Source of the DNA: G963665925 sp963676345
GTDB taxonomy: Bacteria > Bacillota > Clostridia > Peptostreptococcales > Acidaminobacteraceae
Assembly: GCA_963676345.2 (NCBI GenBank)
Contig: CAXXTS010000003.1
Location: 1-64,000, forward strand
DNA length: 64,000 nt
Direction: 5' to 3'
The notes beneath the pieces are model-generated. The model searched no databases. It saw only the letters and a list, made by a program, of their open reading frames with translations, and was not told the origin of the DNA. Shown in pieces: positions 1 to 8,830 of this stretch; the first letter of the stretch is position 1, and each line of letters begins with the position of its first letter. A program made the position numbers and the translations under genes.

Positions 1-1
1 A

Positions 2-1027
2 GATGGCAATGGGACAAGTTATGGGGTAGCGTCCTCTATGACGGTGAATGCCAGTGATATCACTCTTTATGCCCAGTGGACAGCCAATGACTACATCGTG
101 ACTTATACAGGCAATGGCTCAACGGGTGGTACAGCACCGACAGATGCCGGTACATACAATATAGGGGACACCGTGACTATAAAAAGCGCTGGGAGCTTAG
201 TGAAGACGGGCTATACTTTCAGTGGTTGGAATACAGCGGCAGATGGCAGTGGGACAAGTTACGCAGTGGCAGACTCAGAGACTATGGGTGCAAACAATAT
301 GACCCTTTATGCCCAGTGGACAGCCAACGACTATAGCGTGACTTATGCAGGCAATGGGTCAACCGGTGGTACAGCACCGACAGACGCCGGTACATACAAT
401 ATCGGCGACAACGTGACTATAAAAAGTGCTGGGAGCTTAGTAAAGACGGGCTATACTTTCAGTGGCTGGAATACAGCGGCAGATGGTAGTGGGACAAGTT
501 ACGCAGTGGCGGACTCAGAGACTATGGGTGCAAACAATATGACCTTCTATGCCCAGTGGACAGCCAATGACTACAGCGTGACTTATGCAGGCAATGGGTC
601 AACCGGTGGTACAGCACCGACAGATGCCGGTACATACAATATTGGGGACACTGTGACTATAAAAAGCGCCGGGAGCTTAGTGAAGACGGGCTATACTTTT
701 AATGGCTGGAATACAGCGGCAGATGGCAGTGGGACAAGTTATGGGGTAGCGTCCTCTATGACGGTGAATGCCAGTGATATAACTCTTTATGCCCAGTGGA
801 CAGCCAATGACTACAGCGTGACTTATGCAGGCAATGGGTCAACCGGTGGTACAGCACCGACAGATGCCGGTACATACAATATTGGGGACACTGTGACTAT
901 AAAAAGCGCCGGGAGCTTAGTGAAGACGGGCTATACTTTTAATGGCTGGAATACAGCGGCAGATGGCAGTGGGACAAGTTATGGGGTAGCGTCCTCTATG
1001 AGTGGACAGCCAATGACTACAGCGTGA
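2..1027 (+). CDS. InlB B-repeat surface protein, N-terminal part (5' partial, frameshifted)
   Basis: This frame is open from the window edge, so the true start lies upstream. It encodes tandem 80-residue units of the Listeria-Bacteroides (InlB B-repeat / Flg_new) type, each with the hallmark strings GYTFSGWNTAADGSGTSY and TLYAQWTANDYSVTY. Such beta-grasp-like repeats form extended stalks on secreted, surface-anchored proteins. The frame ends at a TGA within a repeat, 27 bases after a 47-bp partial duplication at 1001-1047 that shifts the reading frame. The next frame (1024-3810) continues the same repeats and supplies the cell-wall anchor, so the two were almost certainly one gene. As it stands this part would be released without an anchor, unless the shift is an assembly or sequencing error or is bypassed. 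Confidence 0.85.
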   Translation, partial: DGNGTSYGVASSMTVNASDITLYAQWTANDYIVTYTGNGSTGGTAPTDAGTYNIGDTVTIKSAGSLVKTGYTFSGWNTAADGSGTSYAVADSETMGANNMTLYAQWTANDYSVTYAGNGSTGGTAPTDAGTYNIGDNVTIKSAGSLVKTGYTFSGWNTAADGSGTSYAVADSETMGANNMTFYAQWTANDYSVTYAGNGSTGGTAPTDAGTYNIGDTVTIKSAGSLVKTGYTFNGWNTAADGSGTSYGVASSMTVNASDITLYAQWTANDYSVTYAGNGSTGGTAPTDAGTYNIGDTVTIKSAGSLVKTGYTFNGWNTAADGSGTSYGVASSMSGQPMTTA

Positions 1028-1560
1028 CTTATGCAGGCAATAGGTCAACGGTGAATGCCAGTGATATAACTCTTTATGCCCAGTGGACAGCCAATGACTA
1101 CAGCGTGATTTATGCAGGCAATGGGTCAACAGGTGGTACAGCACCGACAGACGCCGGTACATACAATATAGGGGATACAGTGACTATAAAAAGCGCCGGG
1201 AGCTTAGTGAAGACGGGCTATAGTTTCAATGGCTGGAATACAGCGGCAGATGGCAGTGGGACAAGTTACGCAGTGGCGGACTCAGAGACTATGGGTGCAA
1301 ACAATATGACCTTCTATGCCCAGTGGACAGCCAATGACTACAGCGTGACTTATGCAGGCAATGGGTCAACAGGTGGTACAGCACCGACAGATGCCGGAAC
1401 ATACAATATAGGCGACAACGTGACTATAAAAAGTGCTGGGAGTTTAGTGAAGACGGGCTATACTTTCAGTGGTTGGAATACGGCGACAGATGGCAGTGGG
1501 ACAAGTTACGCAGATGGAGAGGTTATGACATTAGGCGTAAGTGGCGTTACACTGTATGCC
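71..1560 (+). repeat. Tandem 240-bp coding repeats (InlB B-repeat array)
   Basis: The landmark GCCCAGTGGA recurs at 71, 311, 551, 791, 1078, 1318 and 1558. All spacings are exactly 240 bp except 791 to 1078, which is 287 bp (240 + 47). Units are nearly identical at the DNA level and differ mainly by alternate variants of the stretch before the landmark (YGVASSMTVNASDI versus YAVADSETMGANNM). This mosaic points to recent duplication or gene conversion. Confidence 0.95.
1001..1047 (+). other. 47-bp partial repeat insertion causing a frameshift
   Basis: These 47 bases interrupt the otherwise conserved junction CTCTATG/ACGGTGAATG. They match, with one G-to-A change at 1042, the segment that normally begins at the AGTGGACAGCC of the repeat. 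Because 47 is not a multiple of three, the array moves from frame 2 to frame 1. Slippage between repeats in vivo or a collapse/misjoin in assembly could both produce it. Confidence 0.85.
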
Positions 1561-3810
1561 CAGTGGCAGATGATAATAGATGTAGATTTAAAGGGACTGT
1601 CTGTGTTGGGTTATTCTCTAAATGAAAATTTTGATCCGAATAGAACCCTGTATTCTGTTTCCAATGTTACTGGTTCAGCTATAGATATTGCGCCTATGCT
1701 AGACCCAGACCAGTATAGCGGTGTTGCTGTTAATGGGTTTACAGTAACATCAAACGCAGCTGTTACTGTCGACCTTGTGAATGGTGCAAATACATTTGAT
1801 ATTATTGTAACGGGGCAAGATCAAGTCACCACAAAAACATATTCACTCACAGTGAATAAACTGAGTGATACAGCAAACTTGAAAAAGTTTAAAGTAGAAG
1901 GCTATGAAACAACGCCAAACTTTGATAAGAATGTCACGAGTTACTCACTGCATGTGACATCTGGTTCAGCACTGACACTTTATATTGAATCGGAAGAGCC
2001 AAACGCAACAATCGATTTAAGTGGCTATACTACATCTGGAAGCGCTATAAACTTACCGCTTGATGTTGGTTATAATACATTCGAGTTTACAGTTCTAGCA
2101 GCAAATAAGTTAGATCAAAAAACATATGCGCTTACTGTTGAAAAAGACAATGACAGCACAGCGCCAAGCAGCATAGAGATTATTGGCCAACTCTTGAGTC
2201 CAGCCTATAGTGGCAATGTGAATGCTTATCAAGCGGGAAGAACATCCAGCAGTGTGATCGGCATTCGTGTAACGATGGATGAGTATGAGAAAATCGAGAT
2301 TAATGGGAATGCGGTTGCTTCATCAGACACATGTCAGGTACCATTAGTACTCGGGAGCAATACTATTAATATTGCAGTAACAGCAGAAGATAAAATATCA
2401 AGAGCCATATACAAAATAGATATCATTAGGTATAAAACCAATTCAAGAGACTCTAAGAAAGAAAAGAAAGATAACAAGGAAACATCTGAAGTGACAGAAG
2501 CGATTATACAAGAAAGTTCTGTTGCAACGCCATTGTCGCCGAACAAAAATGTTCAAGTTGTTGTAAATGGCAAGGTAGAGTCTGCAGGTATTGAGTCAAT
2601 AACAAGTGTAAATGGATTTACAACGTCCGTGGTTACAATAGACCGGGAAGCCATAGAAGATAAAATTGCTAAAGCAGTCAAGGATGGAAATACCGAAAAT
2701 ACAGTAGTGGTTCCGATTTCTGAAACAAATACAGATGCTGTTGAGGCGCGCCTGACTGGTGATATCGTAAAGACTATGGAAAAGGATAACTTCAAGCTGA
2801 CAGTTGACACGGGTAATATCCAGTATGTGATTCCAGCAGAAGAGGTACAAATATCAGCGGTTGCCAATCGGCTGGGTGTTTTGGAAAACAGTCTGAAGAG
2901 TATCATTGTAGATGTACGTATTGAAACGTCCACAGCACAGGAAAGTCAAATTCTTCACGATGCCGCGCAAAACAGTTATGATGTGGTTTATCCGCCTGTT
3001 TCTTTTGAAATTAATGCAACCGTAGAAAAAGAAAATGGAGAAAAAGAAACGGTTGAAGTCAATCAATTTAGTGACTTTGTAAATAGGCGTGTGAAATTAC
3101 CGGACAATATTGACCATGAGAGTATTACAACGGGTGTACTCTATAATACAGATGGCACATTCAGTCACATTCCAACAACGATTGTTGAAGTTGATGGTGT
3201 TTACTACGCCGAGTTGCATTCCATGACAAACTCATATTATTCAATGATTTATAACCCTGTTGAGGTTAAAAGTGTGACAGGTCATAAATGTGAATCAGCA
3301 GTCAACAACTTGGTTTCTAGACTGATTATTGATTGTGAAGAGGATTATGATCCGCAAGCATCGGTGACTCGAGGCGAATTTATAGAGTATCTTGTAAAGG
3401 CTCTTGGTCTATATAAAACAGGAGTAGCACATGAACGCGTATTTTCTGATATGACTGTAGAGTATGCAGATGCACTGAGTATTGCTAGAGCATATGGTAT
3501 TGTAAGTGGATATCCAGACGGTACTTTTTGTGAGGACAGTAAAATCTCTAAAGAAGAAGCCATTGTCATGCTAAGCAATGTCATAGGTCTTCTTGAGACT
3601 GACGATGCGAGTATTCACGATAACGTGGCGTATGAAAGATATGGTAAAATCAGTGACTGGGCAAAAGATGCTTTCGTTCAAGTTGCTAATAGAGGTATTC
3701 TAGATATGCAAACAGGTTCCGAAAGTCTGCAAAGTGAGACATTTTCAAAGAGTGAAGCAGCGATGGCAATAGAAAAACTGCTTCAACAAGCAGATTTAAT
3801 TAATAAATAA
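1024..3810 (+). CDS. InlB B-repeat / cadherin-like / SLH domain surface protein, C-terminal part of the same gene
   Basis: The first ~180 residues are further 80-residue B-repeats. Residues ~186-470 hold about three cadherin-like beta-sandwich (Cadherin-like, PF12733-type) modules, seen as recurring LxxLxVxGxxLxPxFdpnxxxYs patterns. A lysine/glutamate-rich linker and an unassigned beta-rich region follow. Residues ~760-928 carry three SLH-like motifs, including VTRGEFIEYLVKALGL, AYGIVSGYPDGTF and ISDWAKDAFVQVANRGILD, which in this family bind secondary cell-wall polymer. The protein should be displayed outside the cell. The apparent GTG start at 1024 has no ribosome binding site and sits inside a repeat, so it is not a real start: this is the downstream half of the gene starting before base 1, shifted by the 47-bp insertion. 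A strong terminator follows the stop. Confidence 0.85.
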   Translation: MTYAGNRSTVNASDITLYAQWTANDYSVIYAGNGSTGGTAPTDAGTYNIGDTVTIKSAGSLVKTGYSFNGWNTAADGSGTSYAVADSETMGANNMTFYAQWTANDYSVTYAGNGSTGGTAPTDAGTYNIGDNVTIKSAGSLVKTGYTFSGWNTATDGSGTSYADGEVMTLGVSGVTLYAQWQMIIDVDLKGLSVLGYSLNENFDPNRTLYSVSNVTGSAIDIAPMLDPDQYSGVAVNGFTVTSNAAVTVDLVNGANTFDIIVTGQDQVTTKTYSLTVNKLSDTANLKKFKVEGYETTPNFDKNVTSYSLHVTSGSALTLYIESEEPNATIDLSGYTTSGSAINLPLDVGYNTFEFTVLAANKLDQKTYALTVEKDNDSTAPSSIEIIGQLLSPAYSGNVNAYQAGRTSSSVIGIRVTMDEYEKIEINGNAVASSDTCQVPLVLGSNTINIAVTAEDKISRAIYKIDIIRYKTNSRDSKKEKKDNKETSEVTEAIIQESSVATPLSPNKNVQVVVNGKVESAGIESITSVNGFTTSVVTIDREAIEDKIAKAVKDGNTENTVVVPISETNTDAVEARLTGDIVKTMEKDNFKLTVDTGNIQYVIPAEEVQISAVANRLGVLENSLKSIIVDVRIETSTAQESQILHDAAQNSYDVVYPPVSFEINATVEKENGEKETVEVNQFSDFVNRRVKLPDNIDHESITTGVLYNTDGTFSHIPTTIVEVDGVYYAELHSMTNSYYSMIYNPVEVKSVTGHKCESAVNNLVSRLIIDCEEDYDPQASVTRGEFIEYLVKALGLYKTGVAHERVFSDMTVEYADALSIARAYGIVSGYPDGTFCEDSKISKEEAIVMLSNVIGLLETDDASIHDNVAYERYGKISDWAKDAFVQVANRGILDMQTGSESLQSETFSKSEAAMAIEKLLQQADLINK

Positions 3811-3837
3811 AAGTTGGCAAATACAACCCCGCAAAAG

Positions 3838-3873
3838 AAACCGGTAAATACGTTCAGGTATTTACCGGTTTTT
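3838..3873 (+). terminator. Intrinsic terminator of the SLH protein gene
   Basis: A 14-bp perfect stem (AAACCGGTAAATAC with GTATTTACCGGTTT) encloses a 6-base loop and ends in a T run, 28 bases after the stop codon. The A-rich left flank could let it work in both directions, which suits the convergent gene at 3959-4429. Confidence 0.9.
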
Positions 3874-3958
3874 CGGTACGATTTTAAGAACGGTCGAGTA
3901 TGTCATAATATGAAATATACATGGGATATTAGCATAAGCACTTGTTCAAGTAATATGT

Positions 3959-4429
3959 CTATTCAATTTCTTTTATCATGACCATTTGTTCCCCTTTCAA
4001 GCCCATGCGTCTATGATCTTCTGTATAACCAGCCTTTAAATAGAGGCGGATTGCCTTTTCGTTTTTCATATTGACAGCGAGTGCCAGTCTTTTAATGCTT
4101 GGAAAGTGTATTTGTACAAATTGATCAAGCTGGGTCATGGCTTGGAAGCCTATGCCTTGCCGGTGATACTTGGTATTGATTGATAAGGCTCTTATTAGCA
4201 AGGTGTTCTTTGGGGTAATGTACTCACGAATTTCTTGTCCTTGGTGGAGCACAAAAAAACCAGTGGGTGTTTCATCTTTGAGAATAACGATTGCTGTTCT
4301 ATCTGGATTTTTAAGTGCTAAGTCTAAGGCATCACTGGGCAGTGCTGTGTATTTACCATCCTCATTATTTAAATGAAAGGCCATGAGAGCGCTGTTGTAA
4401 GTGTCGTTGTATTTTTTGAGTTTAATCAT
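3959..4429 (-). CDS. GNAT family N-acetyltransferase
   Basis: A 156-residue protein, the usual size of a single-domain GNAT enzyme, which transfers an acyl group from acyl-CoA to an amine. Motif A with the pyrophosphate-binding loop is seen as YHRQGIGFQAM (residues ~88-98), and motif B as NEKAIRLYLKAGY (~123-135). The start is supported by AGGAGG seven bases upstream. It is transcribed divergently from the LysR-type gene at 4528 across a 98-bp gap, the classic arrangement in which a LysR regulator controls its neighbour. The substrate cannot be read from the sequence. Confidence 0.85.
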   Translation of the reverse strand: MIKLKKYNDTYNSALMAFHLNNEDGKYTALPSDALDLALKNPDRTAIVILKDETPTGFFVLHQGQEIREYITPKNTLLIRALSINTKYHRQGIGFQAMTQLDQFVQIHFPSIKRLALAVNMKNEKAIRLYLKAGYTEDHRRMGLKGEQMVMIKEIE

Positions 4430-4527
4430 AAGATCCTCCTGACATGGAAATGTTATAATGAAATCAACTATTTGTGAAATGAATTTTAATCATCAAAACG
4501 ATTTGTATTACGAATTGAGGATGGGCT

Positions 4528-5334
4528 ATGGATATTTCTGCATTTGAGACTTTTTTAGTATTAAGTGAAACAAAGAATTTTACAGCAGCGGGGAAAAGAC
4601 TGCATGTCGTACAGTCTACTGTTTCCAACAGGATTAAGGATCTAGAAAAATACTATGAGAGACAACTCTTCACTAGAGAAAATAAGAGTGTGGCGTTGAC
4701 AGCTTCCGGAAGGCAACTTCTGCCCTATATTAAACGCCTCGTCGAAATGGAGAAAGAAGCTTATACGCAGATGCAACAGATGAAAATTGACGAGGTTGTT
4801 AATATTGGAACCTATCAGCTGGCCTATCATTGCTATTTGAAAGACTATATCATGGGTGATTTTTTGAGCCGGCAATACAATATAAGAATTGAACATTCTT
4901 GGGAGCTCTATCATTATTTAGATGATCATTTGATTGATGTGGCCTACACCAGCTATTATGACAGACGAGACAAATACCACTTAATCCGACAGATTGAAGA
5001 ACGAGTTCTGCATGTAAAAGCGCCGGATTATGAAGGGACAGATATTGTATACGCACCCATAAGCAACGCATTTATTGAGTGGTTTGATCTCAATTTTTCA
5101 TCTAATAGAAAGGTGATGTCCATTGATCAAAGTGTTGAAATCATAGAATATATTTTAAATGGTGTGGGGTCTGGTTTTTTGCCAAAATCGGTTGTTGAAA
5201 AGTACCTTTTAACCAACACGTTGGTAGAAATAAAATCAGCTCTCAAGCCATATAGGCACATAACTTACATTGTGTGCAGGTCTAGGGATGCTCACAAGTA
5301 TGGTCAGGACTTTTTGATGAAAGTCGATACCTAA
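4528..5334 (+). CDS. LysR family transcriptional regulator
   Basis: Residues 1-60 form a canonical LysR winged helix-turn-helix, with FTAAGKRLHVVQSTVSNRI in the recognition region. The rest resembles a short periplasmic-binding-type effector domain. At 268 residues it is somewhat shorter than typical LysR proteins (~290-310), the shortfall lying in the effector domain. GAGG lies upstream of the ATG. The divergent acetyltransferase gene, and possibly the downstream metallo-hydrolase gene, are the most likely targets. The effector is unknown. Confidence 0.85.
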   Translation: MDISAFETFLVLSETKNFTAAGKRLHVVQSTVSNRIKDLEKYYERQLFTRENKSVALTASGRQLLPYIKRLVEMEKEAYTQMQQMKIDEVVNIGTYQLAYHCYLKDYIMGDFLSRQYNIRIEHSWELYHYLDDHLIDVAYTSYYDRRDKYHLIRQIEERVLHVKAPDYEGTDIVYAPISNAFIEWFDLNFSSNRKVMSIDQSVEIIEYILNGVGSGFLPKSVVEKYLLTNTLVEIKSALKPYRHITYIVCRSRDAHKYGQDFLMKVDT

Positions 5335-5488
5335 GATGAACATGCATAATCTACAAAATCAGTTTTAGGAAATTAACCAAATTGCGTTCAGAACTTCATA
5401 TGTAGGGTAATACGCATTTCTGTAGATGGTTTTTTTAGGGTGAATGTACGGGTGTTTTCAATTTTCAATGTATAAGGCAGGTTGAGAT

Positions 5489-6391
5489 ATGAATATTATT
5501 AAGGTAAAAGGCAACACATTTTGCATAGATACTGGGATGTCTTATATTCCATTTTATAAAATAACGGAAACAGACATTATTATGCTGGACTCTGGATGGG
5601 CAAAGGGTGAAAGAAAAGGTATTGATGCATTAATTGATAAAAATAAATTCATTGTACGTGGTATCATATGCAGCCATGCGCACATTGACCATGTTGGGAA
5701 CAACACCTATTTCAAAAAAAAATTTAATAGTACCATTGCCATGTCAGCATATGCAGCGCATTTTTGCAGTTCACCCGCTAACTTGATGGTGTATTATAAC
5801 AATCAGACTTTATCAGATATTATAGACCGTTATGAAGACATGATATGTGAGACCGATATTATGATTCGTGAGAATCAAAACAGCATCTATGTGAGTGGTG
5901 TGAAGTTTAAAATAGTACAGACACCCGGGCATAGTCCAGCGCATATCAGTATCATAACGCCAGACAATGTTGCTTATTTAGGAGACGCCCTGATTAGTCA
6001 TCAGGTTATGTCGGGTATGAAGCTCCCATACGCATTTATACTAAAGGAAGACTTGAAGAGCAAAGAAAAGCTATATGGACTCGATTGCAGTAAATATATT
6101 ATGGCACATAAAGGTATTTATGATGAAATAACTGAGCTTATTACAGACAACATCAATTTCTACAAACATAGGGCTGAGCGCGTTTATGAAATGATTGAAG
6201 GCACCATGACCCATGAAGATATTATGCGTAAGATTGTGAGCGCCTGGGAAATTAATGTCGAAAGCATCTATAAACATTATATGGTCGAAAGAATGCTGAA
6301 GTCATATGTTCAGTATTTAAATGAAACTGGAAGAATTGAACTGATTATGGAAGATGGATTTTTGAAGTACACGAAGGATGTAAAGGCATAG
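5489..6391 (+). CDS. MBL-fold metallo-hydrolase
   Basis: A 300-residue metallo-beta-lactamase-fold protein. The metal-binding HxHxDH motif is present as SHAHIDHVGN (His63, His65, Asp67, His68). Further metal ligands fit PGHSPAHIS (His148), LGDALIS (Asp166) and a late MAHKG histidine. The C-terminal ~90 residues are helical and could be a winged-helix-like extension, as in glyoxalase-II-like family members that act on thioesters or lactones. A ribosome binding site (AGG) precedes the ATG. It lies 154 bp downstream of the LysR gene on the same strand. The substrate is not predictable. Confidence 0.85.
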   Translation: MNIIKVKGNTFCIDTGMSYIPFYKITETDIIMLDSGWAKGERKGIDALIDKNKFIVRGIICSHAHIDHVGNNTYFKKKFNSTIAMSAYAAHFCSSPANLMVYYNNQTLSDIIDRYEDMICETDIMIRENQNSIYVSGVKFKIVQTPGHSPAHISIITPDNVAYLGDALISHQVMSGMKLPYAFILKEDLKSKEKLYGLDCSKYIMAHKGIYDEITELITDNINFYKHRAERVYEMIEGTMTHEDIMRKIVSAWEINVESIYKHYMVERMLKSYVQYLNETGRIELIMEDGFLKYTKDVKA

Positions 6392-6431
6392 TTTCAGTCT
6401 AATCAATATTCGAATGTAAATTTGTATAAGT

Positions 6432-6524
6432 AAAAGACCTGTAGAATGAGTATTTTGATCGGACCGTCCATTTATTAGACGTAAGTCTAATTTGTTGGAG
6501 TCATGATATTCTACAGGTCTTTTT
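6432..6524. terminator. Compound bidirectional terminator with nested hairpins
   Basis: A perfect 16-bp outer stem (AAAAGACCTGTAGAAT at 6432 with ATTCTACAGGTCTTTT at 6508) encloses about 60 bases. That interior holds a second perfect hairpin ATTAGAC-GTAA-GTCTAAT (6474-6491). A/T tracts flank both sides, fitting termination of both the MBL gene (+) and the chemotaxis gene (-). The inner palindrome recurs in the compound terminator at 42341-42437. Confidence 0.85.
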
Positions 6525-6555
6525 ATTGTATTATTGTGAACTAAATCTTGGATTA

Positions 6556-8607
6556 CTACAGTTTAAACTGCGTTACAATACCCTGCATCACTTCAGCTAG
6601 GCTAGCCAGTTCTTCACTTGCAGAAGATATTTCTTGAATGGATGCCGTTTGCTGCTGGACAGATGCGGAAGCCTGTTCGGTACCCGCCGCATTTTCTTCA
6701 GCTATTGAAGAGAGATTTTCCATAACGCTGACAAGGGTATCTTTTTTTGAATGCATCACTTGACCAGATGCCCGAATTGTATCAATAATGGACTGCATGT
6801 CATCGACAGAATCCTTAATACCATCAAATTTAGAGCTGGTCATATTCACACTTTGCGTTTGGGTTGCAACAATATCTTGCGCATATTCGATGGTTTTGAC
6901 TGCTTCATTGGCTTTTGTCATTAAATCCTGAATGGTCTTAGAGATATCATTTGTAAACTTTCTAGACTGTTCAGCAAGGACTCGGATTTCATCTGCAACT
7001 ACAGCAAACCCTCTACCGCTTTCACCGGCTCTGGCAGCTTCAATTGCCGCATTTAAAGCAAGTAAGTTTGTCTGATCGGCTATGCTGTTAATCATTTGGC
7101 TGGCACTGTCAATGCGTTCAGCACTCTCATTTGTATCTAGAATTATTTTATATACAGAATTCGAGGCTTCTGAATTTTTAGTGGTTTCGTCCACCAATAC
7201 GTGAATGGCACTCAGACCTTCATCTTTTAGAGTATTTACTTTAGTTGCGGCATCAAAGAGATTACTGACCAGCTGCTGGTCGCTCTCAATAAGGTTTCCA
7301 AGCTCGCTTACTTCATAAACCCCATGCTCAGTGCTTTTGGCTTGCTCTGTAGCCCCCTGGGCAATTTCAGCAATAGCATGTGCGATCTCAGTTGATGATT
7401 CTCCAGCGACACCTGTAGTGCTCGCGAGTTCCTCCGATGTTGCAGAGACGAGTTCTGCATTTTCAGAGAGATTTCTAATGATATCGATAAGGCTTTTGTG
7501 TATTTTCTCGAGTGCTTTTGATAAGGATCCAATTTCATCTTTTCTAATGAGCAGTTCACTTGGAATGTTTTTTGTAAGATCATATGATGCAATGAAGTCC
7601 ATGGATGCATTGATTTGATTAATCGGCTTTGAAATACTTCGCGTAATGAAAATGGAAATTAGAACACCTAGAACAAGTGCAGCGATAGTAATGACAATAT
7701 TATTTAGAAGGGAAGTTTGCTCAAGGTTATAAATATATGCATTCACACCATTTTGGATGCTAAGTGCGAGATCGGATGCTTGTGAGGCGTTGGAACGCAT
7801 AATCTCTTGTGATTTGTTTTGTTCTTGAATGAGATTATAATATTGTTCAAATGCGGACTCATAAACATCCAGAGTACTTAGAGCGATATCTATCTGAGCC
7901 AGAACTTGTTCGGCTTTTAATGTTTCTTTTGCTGTTTCAAGCTCTATTCGGGCCCGATCCAGATAACTACGAAGGTTTTCAGCGTTTTCCTCACTTTCTG
8001 AAGAGACAAACTTGTTAGCTGAAATGCGTACTTCCATGTAGGCATCGAATACATTTTTGAGTAGTCTATAGTTTTCAAAAGCTGTCTGTATCGACTCTGG
8101 TGAGTCAAGTGTGCGTATGAAGGCTGTTTCGAGCAATAGGGTTTGTCGTATAGCATCTATTGTTTTTTCAGCAGCATCTGAACGTTGATCCCCTTGCTTT
8201 ATTTTTGCCTCCTCGAGTGAAACATAGGTGTTGAACTCTGACCTAAAGTTTTCAATAGCTGTAATCAGCTGAGCGGCATTGGCTTTATTTGTATCTGATA
8301 GCATGAGTGTTTCTACTTCCGATACCAATGAAGCGCTTTGATCCAAGTAATTGTTAACAAGGGTAGCTGTATCAAATGAGCCATCGGCTTCAAACCGAAC
8401 TTGTTCTATACGGGCATTTGCTAAAGCCACTTCACTTACGGCTGTTTTGTTTTTAATGTCAACTTGATATGCAATGTCTTTGAAATTTGAAATACTGCTT
8501 AATGCAACTACAAGTAGAAGAGCGATAATGAGACCGAAGCCTATGCCTAATTTCCAACCTAACCGAAGGTTGGTGAAACTTAATTTATGTGCAGGTACCT
8601 TTTTCAT
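6556..8607 (-). CDS. Methyl-accepting chemotaxis protein (helical sensor)
   Basis: A 683-residue transmembrane chemoreceptor. TM1 lies at residues ~17-40 (LGIGFGLIIALLLVVAL) and TM2 at ~300-320. The segment between them is all-helical and long enough for a helical bimodular (HBM/4HB-like) ligand domain. A HAMP domain follows TM2. The highly conserved signalling hairpin tip, with NLLALNAAIEAARAGESGRG, is at ~residues 510-535. It would sense a ligand outside the cell and control CheA/CheW. There is no C-terminal NWETF-type pentapeptide. AAGGAGG precedes the ATG. It lies directly downstream of the giant FliM-motif protein gene on the same strand, but behind a terminator and with its own promoter-like sequence (TTGATT/TATAAA around 8653-8685). 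Confidence 0.95.
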   Translation of the reverse strand: MKKVPAHKLSFTNLRLGWKLGIGFGLIIALLLVVALSSISNFKDIAYQVDIKNKTAVSEVALANARIEQVRFEADGSFDTATLVNNYLDQSASLVSEVETLMLSDTNKANAAQLITAIENFRSEFNTYVSLEEAKIKQGDQRSDAAEKTIDAIRQTLLLETAFIRTLDSPESIQTAFENYRLLKNVFDAYMEVRISANKFVSSESEENAENLRSYLDRARIELETAKETLKAEQVLAQIDIALSTLDVYESAFEQYYNLIQEQNKSQEIMRSNASQASDLALSIQNGVNAYIYNLEQTSLLNNIVITIAALVLGVLISIFITRSISKPINQINASMDFIASYDLTKNIPSELLIRKDEIGSLSKALEKIHKSLIDIIRNLSENAELVSATSEELASTTGVAGESSTEIAHAIAEIAQGATEQAKSTEHGVYEVSELGNLIESDQQLVSNLFDAATKVNTLKDEGLSAIHVLVDETTKNSEASNSVYKIILDTNESAERIDSASQMINSIADQTNLLALNAAIEAARAGESGRGFAVVADEIRVLAEQSRKFTNDISKTIQDLMTKANEAVKTIEYAQDIVATQTQSVNMTSSKFDGIKDSVDDMQSIIDTIRASGQVMHSKKDTLVSVMENLSSIAEENAAGTEQASASVQQQTASIQEISSASEELASLAEVMQGIVTQFKL

Positions 8608-8619
8608 AGCATCCTCCTT

Positions 8620-8648
8620 AAGACCTAAAATAGAATATTATAGGTCTT
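8620..8648 (-). promoter_or_regulatory. Leader hairpin next to the ribosome binding site of the chemoreceptor gene
   Basis: On the minus strand AAGACCTA and TAGGTCTT form an 8-bp perfect stem whose 3' arm runs straight into TTAAGGAGG, the ribosome binding site. It lies in the predicted 5' untranslated region. It may affect translation or mRNA stability. No known riboswitch is recognised. Confidence 0.5.
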
Positions 8649-8781
8649 TTATACCATGGAAGAGGGGTTGTAATCAAGTTAAATATCACTAAAACGGTAT
8701 CTAAATTTACAATGTCATTGAAAGTCTGTATTTGCAATAGGTATGAAAGTCTAAAGAATTTTGGCTTTGGTAGTTAAAATG

Positions 8782-8817
8782 AAAAAATCACCCATAAAAT
8801 AAAACATATGAGTGATT
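8782..8817 (-). terminator. Intrinsic terminator of the giant repeat protein gene
   Basis: Read on the minus strand, AATCACTCATA pairs with TATGGGTGATT (one G-T wobble) and is followed by a T6 run, 14 bases after the stop codon of the giant gene. Confidence 0.8.
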
Positions 8818-8830
8818 GATTTTAAATCGA

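Noticed and set aside
1024..1026. GTG as an independent start for the SLH protein
   Set aside because: It lies in the middle of a repeat unit without a ribosome binding site or signal peptide. A frameshift within one gene explains the data better.
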